Assembly (NCBI GenBank): GCA_963704545.1
Contig: OY969915.1
Coordinates: 310,001-374,000, forward strand
DNA: 64,000 bases
Direction: 5' to 3'
From: VRUE01 sp963704545
GTDB taxonomy: Bacteria; Actinomycetota; Thermoleophilia; Solirubrobacterales; 70-9
The notes under the pieces were generated by a model that did not search any database, was not told the DNA's origin, and saw only the letters and a list, made by a program, of their open reading frames with translations. This document shows, piece after piece, positions 49,516 through 57,349 of this stretch; position 1 is the stretch's first letter; the number at the start of each line of letters is the position of its first letter. The position numbers and the translations under genes were made by a program.

Positions 49516-50496
49516 ATGGGGTCCTCGATGAGCAATGCACCAGTCAGCCGGCTTGTCCTCCTGGCTGCGGCGATCTCGGGGATCTTCCTGCTCCTCGCCA
49601 CCACTAGCGCCCAGAGCGAAACGATCGACGGCGCGGTGACGCCTCTGGCCTCGGCGACCGAAGACGCGGTCTCTACCGAAGAGGCACCCGTGCCGGCTCT
49701 CCCGGTTGAAGCGCCGGCAGAGACCCCGGAACCCGAGAGTGCGGTCGAGGTGGTTGACGCCGTGGTCGAGACGGCCAGCACAGCGATCAAGAGCAACCCG
49801 GCCAGCTCGACGGCATCTGCTGCGTCCGAGACTGTTCGGGAGGCAACGTCTGAGACTGCCCGCAGGGCGGCAACCGGCGCGGTCGGCGAGGTCGCCACGA
49901 AGACGGCCACGGCGGTTGGCGATCAGACCCAGCAGCTCTCCGGCCTATCCGAGGAGATCGGAACGAAGGTCTCTGCCGTAGCCGGCCATGGAGATCCATC
50001 CCGGCTCGCGAAGCTGGTGCAACCTGCCGGAACGTCGTCGAGCGGAATGCTCTCCTCCCCAGGCGAAAGTCCTGTCTCTGAGAGTCCGGTCTCCGTCGCC
50101 ACGGCGCCGCACACCTATGGCGCCGTCCAACCAGTCGGCGCACTCCCACGCGTAGATATCGGCGGGGTAAGTAGCTTGCCGGCCAAGTACCGCGGATTCT
50201 CAGGTGCCGAGTCTTCATGGCCCAGAGCACTCCAGGATCTCGACGGGATCCAATCGACGCTGATGAGCAGTAAGACCAACGCGCGCTCAAACGATCCTGT
50301 TCCCCTTGACGGCCCGACGCCGGCCCCCGGATCTTCCGCAGCCGCCGCTGGCTCGGCCGGCTCGTTCTTCGTTCCCCTCGCCGCGCTGCTCGCGTTGCTC
50401 GCGCTGGTGGCGCCGGCGACTCTCCGCAGGCTCGGGGAGGTGCCGGCCTTCCGGCCGCCCGTCCCGTTCGTCTGCGCGCTCGAGCGCCCTGGCTAG
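49516..50496 (+). CDS. Secreted Ala/Ser/Thr-rich protein with C-terminal membrane segment
   Basis: A 326-residue protein of unknown function. A signal peptide (LVLLAAAISGIFLLLATTS) is followed by a long Ala/Ser/Thr/Glu-rich low-complexity region that includes heptad-like SETVREATSETARRAAT. Near the C-terminus there is a hydrophobic helix (FFVPLAALLALLALVAP), then RRLGEVP and a short tail; this is a cell-envelope anchor of a kind that recurs in the class. AGGAGG precedes the ATG closely; ATG 49528 is an alternative start. The 182-base region before it is unusually AT-rich. Confidence 0.75.
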   Translation: MGSSMSNAPVSRLVLLAAAISGIFLLLATTSAQSETIDGAVTPLASATEDAVSTEEAPVPALPVEAPAETPEPESAVEVVDAVVETASTAIKSNPASSTASAASETVREATSETARRAATGAVGEVATKTATAVGDQTQQLSGLSEEIGTKVSAVAGHGDPSRLAKLVQPAGTSSSGMLSSPGESPVSESPVSVATAPHTYGAVQPVGALPRVDIGGVSSLPAKYRGFSGAESSWPRALQDLDGIQSTLMSSKTNARSNDPVPLDGPTPAPGSSAAAAGSAGSFFVPLAALLALLALVAPATLRRLGEVPAFRPPVPFVCALERPG

Positions 50497-50656
50497 TGCC
50501 GCGTCCGGCAACGTTGGCCCGCTTCTGGCGAGCGAAAGGCGAGCCTGGGTAGGACGCAGGGAGGCGGAGTAGCAACGCTACTTCGCCGACCGAGGACGAC
50601 GCCAGGCGAAGGCTTGCAGCCGCCAGAACGGGGCGAACGTTGGCTGACTCGGCACT
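50495..50656 (+). ncRNA. Candidate structured RNA, GGACGCA element copy 2
   Basis: A 162-nt element. The closing stem AGTGCCG (50495) / CGGCACT (50650), then 23-24 bp of near-perfect pairing (50508-50530 with 50621-50644), then GCCTGG / CCAGGC. The core reads GGACGCA (50552), GG, GA, hairpin GGCGGAGTAGC-AAC-GCTACTTCGCC, GA, CC, GA, GGACG (50594). One pair of the central hairpin is G-U. The core order equals that of 13745-13911 although the stems share no sequence. It sits between two plus-strand surface-protein genes. Confidence 0.5.
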
Positions 50657-50744
50657 GGGTCCTAGCGACCCAGACCAGGGCTGCGCCGGGAGCCCCCAGG
50701 CCAATTCCCCGGCGAAAGCAAATCGAGCATGGAAGGAATCACCA

Positions 50745-51977
50745 ATGCGATATCTCATGGCTGTAATCGCAGCCGTGGCCGCCATGGCGATCGGAGCGGC
50801 GCCCGCCGCCGCCTCCGTGCCGCTGCCGACGCTCCCCTCCGGGCAGAGCAACAGCAGCAGCGTGACCCAGGGCGACCCGAGCGCAACCGGTGGCGAAGCC
50901 ACCGCAACGGGCGGTGAAGGCGGCGACGCCAGCACCGGCAACACGCAGATCGGCAACGGCAACGCGATTGCCGTCTCGGTCGGCGGCGACTCGAACGCCA
51001 ACGGTGGAGACACCACGGCGACCAGTGGCGATGCCTACGGCGGCAACGGTGGAGAAGCCAATGCCGACGGCGGCGACGCCGATGCCTCGAACGGCGCGGT
51101 GGTCGAGCAGACCAACGAATCGTCGGGGTCGGGTTCCGGCCACTCCTCCAAGGGGAGCTGTGGCTGCCAGAGCCACTCGAAGGACGGCTCAGGCTCCTCG
51201 CAGAGCAACGAGTCGAGTGTCGAGCAAGGCGATCCGAGCGCATACGGCGGCAACGCCGATGCCTACGGTGGCGATGGCGGAGACGCCAGCACCGGCAACA
51301 CGCAGATCGGCAACGGCAACGCCTACGCCAAGTCCGAGCCGCAGGAGCAGAAGGAGAGCAAGTCCTGCGGTTGCGGCCACGGAGGCGGAAGCAGCAACGA
51401 AGCGAACGCCAACGGTGGAGACACCACGGCGACCAGTGGCGACGCATACGGCGGCAACGGTGGAGACGCCAATGCCGACGGCGGCGACGCCGATGCCTCG
51501 AACGGCGCGGTGGTCGAGCAGACCAACGAATCGTCGGGGTCGGGTTCCGGCCACTCCTCCAAGGGGAGCTGTGGCTGCCAGAGCCACTCGAAGGACGGCT
51601 CAGGCTCCTCGCAGAGCAACGAGTCGAGTGTCCATCAGGGCAGTCCCGAAGCGACCGGCGGCGACGCCAACGCCACCGGCGGTAATGGCGGCGACGCCTA
51701 CACCGGCAACGAGCAGAAGCACAACGGCAACGCCGATGCCGAGTCCAAGCCGCAGGAGCAGGACAAGAGCAGGTCCTGCGGTTGCGGTCACGGAGGCAAC
51801 GGTTGGGGCCACGGCAATGAAGCGAACGCCAGTGGTGGAGACACCACGGCGACCAGTGGCGATGCCTACGGCGGCAACGGTGGAGAAGCCAATGCCAACG
51901 GCGGCGACGCCTACGCGTCCAACGTCGCGAAAGTGCTCCAGTCCAACAGGAGCTGGTTGGACGGTTCGCCCTGGTAG
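50745..51977 (+). CDS. Secreted Gly/Asn/Asp-rich tandem-repeat protein with Cys-Gly-Cys motifs
   Basis: A 410-residue protein: signal peptide (VIAAVAAMAIGAAPAAA), then about three long repeats of up to 137 residues. Each has blocks such as NANGGDTTATSGDAYGGNGG, DASNGAVVEQTNES and STGNTQIGNGNA, plus SCGCQSHSKDGSGSSQSNES and KSCGCGHGG. The Gln/Asn-x-Gly-Asn spacing resembles curlin-type amyloid repeats; the CGC and His clusters could bind metal or cross-link chains. Function is unknown; a surface fibre or spore/aerial coat role is inference. AAGGA lies eight bases before the ATG. Very low sequence complexity continues to the end. Confidence 0.85.
   Translation: MRYLMAVIAAVAAMAIGAAPAAASVPLPTLPSGQSNSSSVTQGDPSATGGEATATGGEGGDASTGNTQIGNGNAIAVSVGGDSNANGGDTTATSGDAYGGNGGEANADGGDADASNGAVVEQTNESSGSGSGHSSKGSCGCQSHSKDGSGSSQSNESSVEQGDPSAYGGNADAYGGDGGDASTGNTQIGNGNAYAKSEPQEQKESKSCGCGHGGGSSNEANANGGDTTATSGDAYGGNGGDANADGGDADASNGAVVEQTNESSGSGSGHSSKGSCGCQSHSKDGSGSSQSNESSVHQGSPEATGGDANATGGNGGDAYTGNEQKHNGNADAESKPQEQDKSRSCGCGHGGNGWGHGNEANASGGDTTATSGDAYGGNGGEANANGGDAYASNVAKVLQSNRSWLDGSPW
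50994..51631 (+). repeat. 411-bp direct repeats in the repeat-protein gene
   Basis: A 227-bp stretch at 50994-51220 recurs at 51405-51631 with only a few changes; a shorter third copy begins near 51825. The 411-base period keeps the frame (137 codons). The near-identity at the DNA level points to recent duplication or gene conversion. Confidence 0.9.
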
Positions 51978-51984
51978 CTCAGCG

Positions 51985-52040
51985 ATTCGAAGGATGCCTT
52001 CGAATGACGGAACGACCCGGCGGCTCCAGGCCGCCGGGTC
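51985..52040. terminator. Two hairpins between converging genes
   Basis: ATTCGAAGG-ATG-CCTTCGAAT (51985-52005) and GACCCGGCGGC-TCCAG-GCCGCCGGGTC (52014-52040). They lie between the repeat-protein and the methyltransferase genes and probably end both transcripts. Confidence 0.65.
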
Positions 52041-52060
52041 CTCCGTCGGCGTCCCTGTCC

Positions 52061-52672
52061 TCAGCTGGGTGAGAGGCGTGCGAAGTAACCGAACCAGTTG
52101 CCGGAGTGGCTCTCCCAGCTGAGACCGGCTTCCGAGGCCTGGCGTTTGAGGGCGGCCTGGGTGGTGAAGTGTGGATCGCCGAAGAGCTCACCGACAACGA
52201 GACGACCCGTGGGCTTGAGGACTCGGTGGATCTGGCGGAGGGCCGCTACCGGGTCGGGGATCTCGCCGAGGACCGCGGTCAGGACCACGGCGTCCATCGA
52301 GTCGTCTTCATAGGAAAGAGCGGTGGCATCGCCCTGCGTCGGGACGACGTTGGTGAGGCCGCGCTCGACCACACGCTCGAGCGTGTGGTCGAGGAACTGC
52401 TGCTGGAGGTCGAAGATCTCGACCCTGCCCTCGGGGCCGACCCACTTGGCCATGTCGAGGGTGTAGTAGCCGACTCCGGGGCCGATCTCGAGGACCCGCT
52501 CGCCCGGCTCTGGACGCATGACCTCGCGCAGCCGGTCGCGGGTGACGATCGGGTGCGGGGCTTGCACCCAGAAGCGCTGGCCGTAAGGGCAGGCCGACGG
52601 ATTCTTGCGCCACCAGAGCGCCGCGCCGAGCGTCGCCAAGGCGGCAGCGCCAAGGAGACGGCGCGCGCGCAT
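52061..52672 (-). CDS. Class I SAM-dependent methyltransferase, membrane-anchored
   Basis: A 203-residue protein with one N-terminal hydrophobic segment (LLGAAALATLGAALWW) and a Rossmann methyltransferase domain: VLEIGPGVGYYTLDMA (SAM motif I), EIFDLQ (motif II Asp) and DAVVLTAVLGEI. The FWVQAPHPIVTRDRLREVM stretch near residue 35 resembles UbiE-like enzymes. The substrate is unknown, possibly a lipid or quinone-like compound near the membrane. Its ATG overlaps the stop of the preceding gene by one base (TGATG), so it is the last gene of the epimerase operon. Confidence 0.85.
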   Translation of the reverse strand: MRARRLLGAAALATLGAALWWRKNPSACPYGQRFWVQAPHPIVTRDRLREVMRPEPGERVLEIGPGVGYYTLDMAKWVGPEGRVEIFDLQQQFLDHTLERVVERGLTNVVPTQGDATALSYEDDSMDAVVLTAVLGEIPDPVAALRQIHRVLKPTGRLVVGELFGDPHFTTQAALKRQASEAGLSWESHSGNWFGYFARLSPS

Positions 52673-52902
52673 CAGCCCGGGCGGTTGAGCGAGAAGCCGA
52701 CCTTGTGCTCGCCCGAGTCGATGCGCAGGAAGGACACTTTGCCGACGTAGATCGCGAGGATCCCGTCCTCGGTCTTGACGTCGTGCCAACCACCCTTCTC
52801 GACCTGCTTGCGCAGATCCTTCAGCTCGTCCTCGTTGAGGCGAACCGAGATCACCTGGCCCCCCTCGAAGCCGATCTCCACCTTCTGCGGCGTGTCCGCC
52901 AT
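52672..52902 (-). CDS. Small conserved-looking protein between epimerase and methyltransferase
   Basis: A 76-residue soluble protein (VEIGFEGGQVISVRLNEDEL, later GILAIYVGKVSFLRID). The pattern, a beta-strand start, a helix and two strands with an acidic loop, recalls small actinobacterial DUF3107-like proteins, but I cannot confirm it. Both ends overlap neighbours by one base (TGATG on each side), so it is firmly part of the operon epimerase - this gene - methyltransferase. Confidence 0.75.
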   Translation of the reverse strand: MADTPQKVEIGFEGGQVISVRLNEDELKDLRKQVEKGGWHDVKTEDGILAIYVGKVSFLRIDSGEHKVGFSLNRPG

Positions 52903-53315
52903 CAGTGCCCTCCTTCTGCCGGTTCGACGATCTCTGTAAGCACGCCGCCGGTTGAGCGCGGGTGCAGGAAGGCCACGCGGCTGTCGCGGATTCCCACCCG
53001 CGGCTCGCTGTCGATCAGCTCGATCCCCACGACCGCGAGGCCCTCCAGCGTCGCGTCGATGTCCTCGACGGCGTAGGCGACGTGGTGCAGGCCCGGGCCC
53101 TTGCGGGCGAGGTACTTGCCGACGGGGGTGTCCGGACCGAGCGGCGCCAACAGCTCGACGTGGCCCTCGCCAACGTCGAGCAGGACCGCCTCGACGCCCT
53201 GCTCCTCGACCGTCTCGCGGTGCGCGAGCTCCATCTCGAAGCTCTTCTCGTAGAGCGCGATGCCGGCATCGAGATCCTCGACGGCGACGCCGATGTGGTC
53301 AATGCGTCCGAACAC
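52902..53315 (-). CDS. mce: Methylmalonyl-CoA epimerase
   Basis: A 137-residue vicinal-oxygen-chelate enzyme that converts (S)- to (R)-methylmalonyl-CoA, the step between propionyl-CoA carboxylase and the mutase. Metal ligands can be read: His in RIDHIGVAVEDL, His in GLHHVAYAVED, Glu in EGHVELLAPLG and Glu in GGVLTEIVEPAEG. Start GTG 53315 (VFGRIDH) is preferred; the long frame above it is a shadow of the next gene. The first gene of a three-gene operon. Confidence 0.92.
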   Translation of the reverse strand: MFGRIDHIGVAVEDLDAGIALYEKSFEMELAHRETVEEQGVEAVLLDVGEGHVELLAPLGPDTPVGKYLARKGPGLHHVAYAVEDIDATLEGLAVVGIELIDSEPRVGIRDSRVAFLHPRSTGGVLTEIVEPAEGGH

Positions 53316-53326
53316 GGAGCGGCAGT

Positions 53327-54121
53327 CTACGCGGCGTTCTCGGCGCGGAGGATCTCGGCCAGCGCGGCGATGCCAACCTGGAGCTGCTCGGGAGTGGGCT
53401 CCTTGGTCGCGATCAGGCGCTGGATCTCCCGTCCCGGCGTGTGGAATGCCTCGGCCAGGGGGTCGCCATGGTGGCGGTCGCTCCAGGCGAACATCTCGAC
53501 CGCGACCGAGGCGCCGGCGAGCCCAACGGCCGCGCGGGCCACCGGGCCGGGCCGCTCGACCACCCGCTCGAGCAGGACCGTGCCCCCGACCGAAAGCAGC
53601 ATCATCGGCGCGAGCAGGTTGGAGCCGCAGCGGTCGTGCTCCTTGGGCACCCCGGTCGGATCGTCGATGCCCTGCTCGTAGGCGGCTATCGCCTTGTGCT
53701 CGACCCCGTGGTAGGCGGCGAGATCGCGATCGAGCAAGGCCACGAGGGCGGGGACGGCGCCTATCGCCTGCACGGCGCCCTCGCGCAGGGTCGAGCTCCC
53801 GAAGCGCTTGCGCAGCGCCGCCGTCGCGACCAGCGTCGCCCCGATCGCGGCGACGACGCGCACGTCCTCGAACGGCAGCCGCGCCGCCGGCAGCCGCCTC
53901 CGCACCAGCGGCAGGACGGCCAGCGCCTCGGCCAGTTTCAGCGGACCGCGAAGGCCTGGGAGCCGCGCCGCCAGCGCGGGTGCCAGCTCCGGCTTCGAGT
54001 CCGAGGCGACCTGCACGATCCCGTCGGACCCACGAACCGCGGCGGCCCAGTGGGTCGGCCCCTGGATCAGCAGGCCGTTGCGCAGCGCCATCCCGCCGAG
54101 TCGCATCCGCTCCGAGCTCAT
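53327..54121 (-). CDS. DUF1385 family membrane protein
   Basis: A 264-residue protein. The DUF1385 core is AYHGVEHKAIAAYEQG, then EHDRCGSNLLAPMMLLSV, with conserved His and Cys residues that may bind metal. Hydrophobic segments are near residues 88-108, 130-145, 175-190 and 200-220. The function of this family is not established. It starts at ATG 54121 and ends 11 bases upstream of the epimerase start, so it probably heads the same transcript. Confidence 0.87.
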   Translation of the reverse strand: MSSERMRLGGMALRNGLLIQGPTHWAAAVRGSDGIVQVASDSKPELAPALAARLPGLRGPLKLAEALAVLPLVRRRLPAARLPFEDVRVVAAIGATLVATAALRKRFGSSTLREGAVQAIGAVPALVALLDRDLAAYHGVEHKAIAAYEQGIDDPTGVPKEHDRCGSNLLAPMMLLSVGGTVLLERVVERPGPVARAAVGLAGASVAVEMFAWSDRHHGDPLAEAFHTPGREIQRLIATKEPTPEQLQVGIAALAEILRAENAA

Positions 54122-54240
54122 GACACCACCATAGAGAAAGGCTTCGAGCGGTCGCCGGAGAGAGTGAACGACCGCCCAACGCGGCGGCCGCGCCCCCCAG
54201 GCGCGGTCACCGTTCCCCCCTGATTTGTCCCGTTTAGGTC

Positions 54241-54275
54241 CCCGCCGGAGGCCCCCAGTCCAGGCCTCCGGCGGG
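54241..54275 (-). terminator. Hairpin terminator after rarA
   Basis: 13-bp perfect stem CCCGCCGGAGGCC / GGCCTCCGGCGGG with a nine-base loop, about 75 bases past the rarA stop on the minus strand. No T-run. The rest of the 229-base gap 54122-54350 shows no gene. Confidence 0.6.
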
Positions 54276-54350
54276 TGTGTCGGCTCTCCCTGGCTCTAGC
54301 TTGGAAAGCCGCCCTTGAAACACAATCGTCCTGGAGAAGTTGCGCCTGAA

Positions 54351-55679
54351 TCAATGACCGCGAAGTTTCGCTCGCAGGGCCTCCAGGCGGCGAGCCAGCT
54401 CAGCCTCGAAGCCGCGGTCGGTCGGGGTGTAGAAGCGGCGGTCCTCCAGCCCCTCGGGGAGCAGCGGCTGGTCGCTCACACCGCCGGGCTCGTCGTGGGC
54501 GTAGCGGTAGCCCTCGCCACGGCCCAGCGATTTCGCCCCCGGGTAGTGGGCGTCGCGCAGGTAGTCCGGCGGCGTCTTGGCGCCGTTTGCGCGGACCTCG
54601 GCCCGTGCCGCGCCGAGCGCTTTGTAGGAGGCGTTGGACTTGGGGGCCAGCGCGAGGTAGACGGCGGCCTGGGCGAGGTTGAGCGCGCACTCGGGCAGGC
54701 CGACGCGATCGACCGCCCGCGCCGCGGCGTCGGCGACCAGCAGCGCCTGCGGATCGGCGTTGCCGACGTCCTCGGAGGCGAGGATGACCATGCGGCGGGC
54801 GATGAAGCGTGGGTCCTCTCCCCCCTCCAGCATCACCGCCAGGTAGTAGAGCGAGGCGTCGACGTCGGAGCCCCGCGTCGCCTTGATCCAGGCCGAGACG
54901 AAGTCGTAGTGGCGGTCGCCCTGGCGGTCGTAGTCGAGCGCCTTGCGCTGCAGCGCGTCCTCGATCGCGGCGACGTCGACCGGCGCCCCGCCCGAGCGCT
55001 CGGCCGCACGCTCGAGGGCCGAGAGCGCCACGCGGGCGTCGCCGCCGCTGCGGTGGGCGAGCATCTCCAACGCCGCGTCCTGGATCGGTGGCGGCTCGGC
55101 CAGCCCGCGCTCGGGGTCGGCAAGCGCGCGGCGCAGCAGCTCCTCCACCTGCCCGGGCTCGAGCGGGCGCAGCTCGTAGATCTGGCAGCGCGAGAGCAGG
55201 GCGGAGTTGACCTCGAAGTAGGGGTTCTCGGTGGTGGCGCCGATCAGGGTCAGCAGCCCTTCCTCCACCGCGGGAAGCAGCGCGTCCTGCTGGGCCTTGT
55301 TGAAGCGGTGGATCTCGTCGAGGAAAAGGACGGTCGGGCGACCGCTGCCGGCGCGGCGCTCGCGCGCCCGCTCGATCACGGCGCGGATCTCGGCCCGGCC
55401 GGCGTTGACCGCCGACTCCTCCTCGAAAGCGCCCTCGGCACCCGCTGCCGCGATCCGCGCCAGGGTCGTCTTGCCGGCCCCCGGCGGCCCGTAGAGGATC
55501 GCGCTGTGCGGGTGCCCGCTCTCGATCGCCGTGCGCAGCGCCGACCCCTCGCCCAACACATGCTCCTGCCCGACCAGCTCGCCGAGGCTTCGCGGCCGCA
55601 TCCGCACCGCCAGCGGCGCGTCGGCCGCCGGGACCGCCCCCGTATCCCGTCCCTCACCGCTGTCGAACAATCTCTCCAC
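54351..55679 (-). CDS. rarA: Replication-associated recombination protein A (RarA/MgsA AAA ATPase)
   Basis: A 442-residue AAA+ clamp-loader-like ATPase active at stalled replication forks. MRPRSLGELVGQEHVLG is the family's opening; Walker A is YGPPGAGKTTLARI, Walker B VLFLDEIHRFNK, sensor GATTENPYFEVN, and the C-terminal ALQRKALDYDRQGDRHYD and DEPGGVSDQPLLPEGL are diagnostic. The GTG start at 55679 lacks a good ribosome binding site. A 19-bp palindrome lies 32 bases upstream. Confidence 0.95.
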   Translation of the reverse strand: MERLFDSGEGRDTGAVPAADAPLAVRMRPRSLGELVGQEHVLGEGSALRTAIESGHPHSAILYGPPGAGKTTLARIAAAGAEGAFEEESAVNAGRAEIRAVIERARERRAGSGRPTVLFLDEIHRFNKAQQDALLPAVEEGLLTLIGATTENPYFEVNSALLSRCQIYELRPLEPGQVEELLRRALADPERGLAEPPPIQDAALEMLAHRSGGDARVALSALERAAERSGGAPVDVAAIEDALQRKALDYDRQGDRHYDFVSAWIKATRGSDVDASLYYLAVMLEGGEDPRFIARRMVILASEDVGNADPQALLVADAAARAVDRVGLPECALNLAQAAVYLALAPKSNASYKALGAARAEVRANGAKTPPDYLRDAHYPGAKSLGRGEGYRYAHDEPGGVSDQPLLPEGLEDRRFYTPTDRGFEAELARRLEALRAKLRGH

Positions 55680-55710
55680 ACGCCGATCTTGCCAGGGCGC
55701 CCAGCCAGCA

Positions 55711-55764
55711 CAGGCGTGTCTGAGCTTAGGGGGTCATATAGACCTCTAAGCTCAGACACGCCTG
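55711..55764. repeat. 19-bp perfect inverted repeat between divergent genes
   Basis: CAGGCGTGTCTGAGCTTAG (55711-55729) and its complement (55746-55764), with a 16-base centre GGGGTCATATAGACCT that is itself partly symmetric. Like 43681 it lies between two starts rather than two ends. Arms are unrelated in sequence to the other palindromes. Confidence 0.8.
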
Positions 55765-55806
55765 GGATGGTTGAGACGGTCTTCGTCTTGCTGTACCGTG
55801 CGGGAC

Positions 55807-56706
55807 GTGTCGACCGTCCTTCCGACACCCGACGAATTCCCCGCGCTGGTGGCCAAGCCCGGCTCCGTCCTCTGGCGCTACGGGGGAGACGTGCGCCTGA
55901 TCAGCGCCGGGGCCTACGCGATCCTGCTCCAGGTCGGGCACCCGACGGTCGGCGCGGGGGTCAGCGAGCACTCGGACTTCCGCGGCGATCCCTGGGGCCG
56001 GCTGTTGCGCACCCTCGACTACTCCTACGTGATGACCTACGGCGGCCCGGCCCTCGCCGGCGAGATGGGCAGGCGCATCCGGGAGATGCACAAGCACATC
56101 AAGGGCGTGAAGCCCGGCGGCGAGCATTACCACGCGCTCGAGCCCGAGGCCTACGCCTGGGTCCACGCCACACTCGCCCACTCGATCGTGCGCACCCACG
56201 AGCTGCTGGGCACCCCGATCCCCAGCGGAGAGATCGACGTCTTCTACGCGGAATGGAGGCGCAGCGGGCGCCTGATCGGCGTTCGCGAGGGCGATCTCCC
56301 GGAGACCTGGGCGGAGTTCGGCGAATACTTCGAGCGGATGGTCAGGGAGCGGCTCGAGCGGACGGCGGCCGTCGATGAAGTCCTCGAGTCGCTTGCGGCG
56401 CCTACGCGGCCCGAGCTGCCGTTCCTGCCCGAGGCGGCGTGGAGGCTCGCCCGCATCCCGGCAGCCCACCAGATCACCCTGGTCACCGGCGGCCTCCTCC
56501 CACCGCTCCTACGCGATCGTTTCGGAGTCGAGTGGACTCCCTCCAAGCAGCGCCAGCTGCAGGTCCTTGCCGCGGCCTCGCGCGCGGCGACGCCGCTGCT
56601 GCCCGGCACGCTGCGGAACGTCGGCCCGAGCTACCTGCGCTGGAGGCGGGAGGCGATCGCGCGCGGCGACGCCGCGTCGCCGTCGCGGATCCCGGTGGCC
56701 GCCTGA
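55807..56706 (+). CDS. DUF2236 oxygenase-like (MpaB-type) protein, first of two
   Basis: A 299-residue protein of the DUF2236/MpaB family. The motifs WRYGGDVRLISAGAYAILLQ, HPTVGAGVSEHSDF and LRTLDYSYVMTYGG at the N-terminus, and EAYAWVHATLAHSIVRTH, are characteristic; conserved His and Arg are thought to hold a b-type haem in related rubber oxygenases. The substrate here is unknown. GTG 55807 is chosen over a 12-residue extension. Its stop overlaps the next gene's ATG (TGATG), which encodes a TetR regulator. Confidence 0.88.
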   Translation: MSTVLPTPDEFPALVAKPGSVLWRYGGDVRLISAGAYAILLQVGHPTVGAGVSEHSDFRGDPWGRLLRTLDYSYVMTYGGPALAGEMGRRIREMHKHIKGVKPGGEHYHALEPEAYAWVHATLAHSIVRTHELLGTPIPSGEIDVFYAEWRRSGRLIGVREGDLPETWAEFGEYFERMVRERLERTAAVDEVLESLAAPTRPELPFLPEAAWRLARIPAAHQITLVTGGLLPPLLRDRFGVEWTPSKQRQLQVLAAASRAATPLLPGTLRNVGPSYLRWRREAIARGDAASPSRIPVAA

Positions 56707-57335
56707 TGGACCGCGCGCCGCTCACGCTGATCACCGACGCCGTCGCGGCGGACGCGGAGCCGGCCGGCGACGCGATCGACAGCCGCATCCTCGACGCCGC
56801 CCTCGACACAGCCGCCGCCTTCGGCCTGCAGAACCTGACGATGGACGCCGTCGCCCGCCGTGCCGAGGTCGGGCGGATGACCGTCTACCGCCGCTTCGGC
56901 GACAAGCAGGGCATGGTCGCGGCACTCGGCGTCCGCGAGTTCCGGCGCTGCCTCGCCGCGATGGACGCAGCGGCGCCGTCCGACGCGCCGATAGCCGAGC
57001 AGGCGGCCGCCGGCTTCGCTACAGCCCTCCGCCTGGCCCGCGAGCATCCGCTCCTGAGCCGGCTCGCGCGACTCGAGCCCGAGGCGGTGCTCAGCGCCCT
57101 CACCGATCACGGCGGGGCGCTGTTCACCATCGCCCGCACCGGCCTGGCCGAGCGGCTGCGCGAGGCGCAGCGGGCCGGGGTGCTCGGCGAGGTCGAAGTC
57201 GAAGAGACGGCCGAGCTCATGGTCCGCCTCGCGGTCAGCTTCGTGCTGATCCCCGAGAGCATCCTCCCCCTCGACGACGAGGAGAAGGTGCGCGGCGTGG
57301 CGTGGCAGCTGCTGACGCCGATCCTCGAACCCTGA
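56706..57335 (+). CDS. TetR family transcriptional regulator
   Basis: A 209-residue regulator. The N-terminal helix-turn-helix is NLTMDAVARRAEVGRMTVYR, then RFGDKQGMVAAL. A C-terminal ligand domain of the AcrR/tetracycline type follows (EETAELMVRLAVSFVL). It is translationally coupled to the DUF2236 gene by a TGATG junction, so it probably controls it and perhaps the other DUF2236 gene 14 bases away on the opposite strand. Confidence 0.9.
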   Translation: MDRAPLTLITDAVAADAEPAGDAIDSRILDAALDTAAAFGLQNLTMDAVARRAEVGRMTVYRRFGDKQGMVAALGVREFRRCLAAMDAAAPSDAPIAEQAAAGFATALRLAREHPLLSRLARLEPEAVLSALTDHGGALFTIARTGLAERLREAQRAGVLGEVEVEETAELMVRLAVSFVLIPESILPLDDEEKVRGVAWQLLTPILEP

Positions 57336-57349
57336 GAATCAGAATCCGT

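Noticed and set aside
50495..50656. Element considered as an integron attC site
   Set aside because: It has long imperfect arms and GTTGGC near each end, but the complementary ends do not give the RYYYAAC/GTTRRRY boxes in the right places, there is no integrase, and copy 1 lacks these boxes.
50755..51447. Long Arg/Cys-rich frame on the minus strand opposite the repeat protein
   Set aside because: It is the mirror of the plus-strand repeats, has improbable composition and no ribosome binding site.
50994..51905. Repeats considered as a CRISPR array
   Set aside because: Repeat units are 227 bp of coding sequence with a 411-bp period in frame; there are no short spacers and no cas genes.
54118..54354. 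Small 78-residue frame on the minus strand between DUF1385 and rarA
   Set aside because: Composition is Arg/Gly-rich and it runs through the rarA terminator hairpin; it is likely a chance frame in high-GC DNA.
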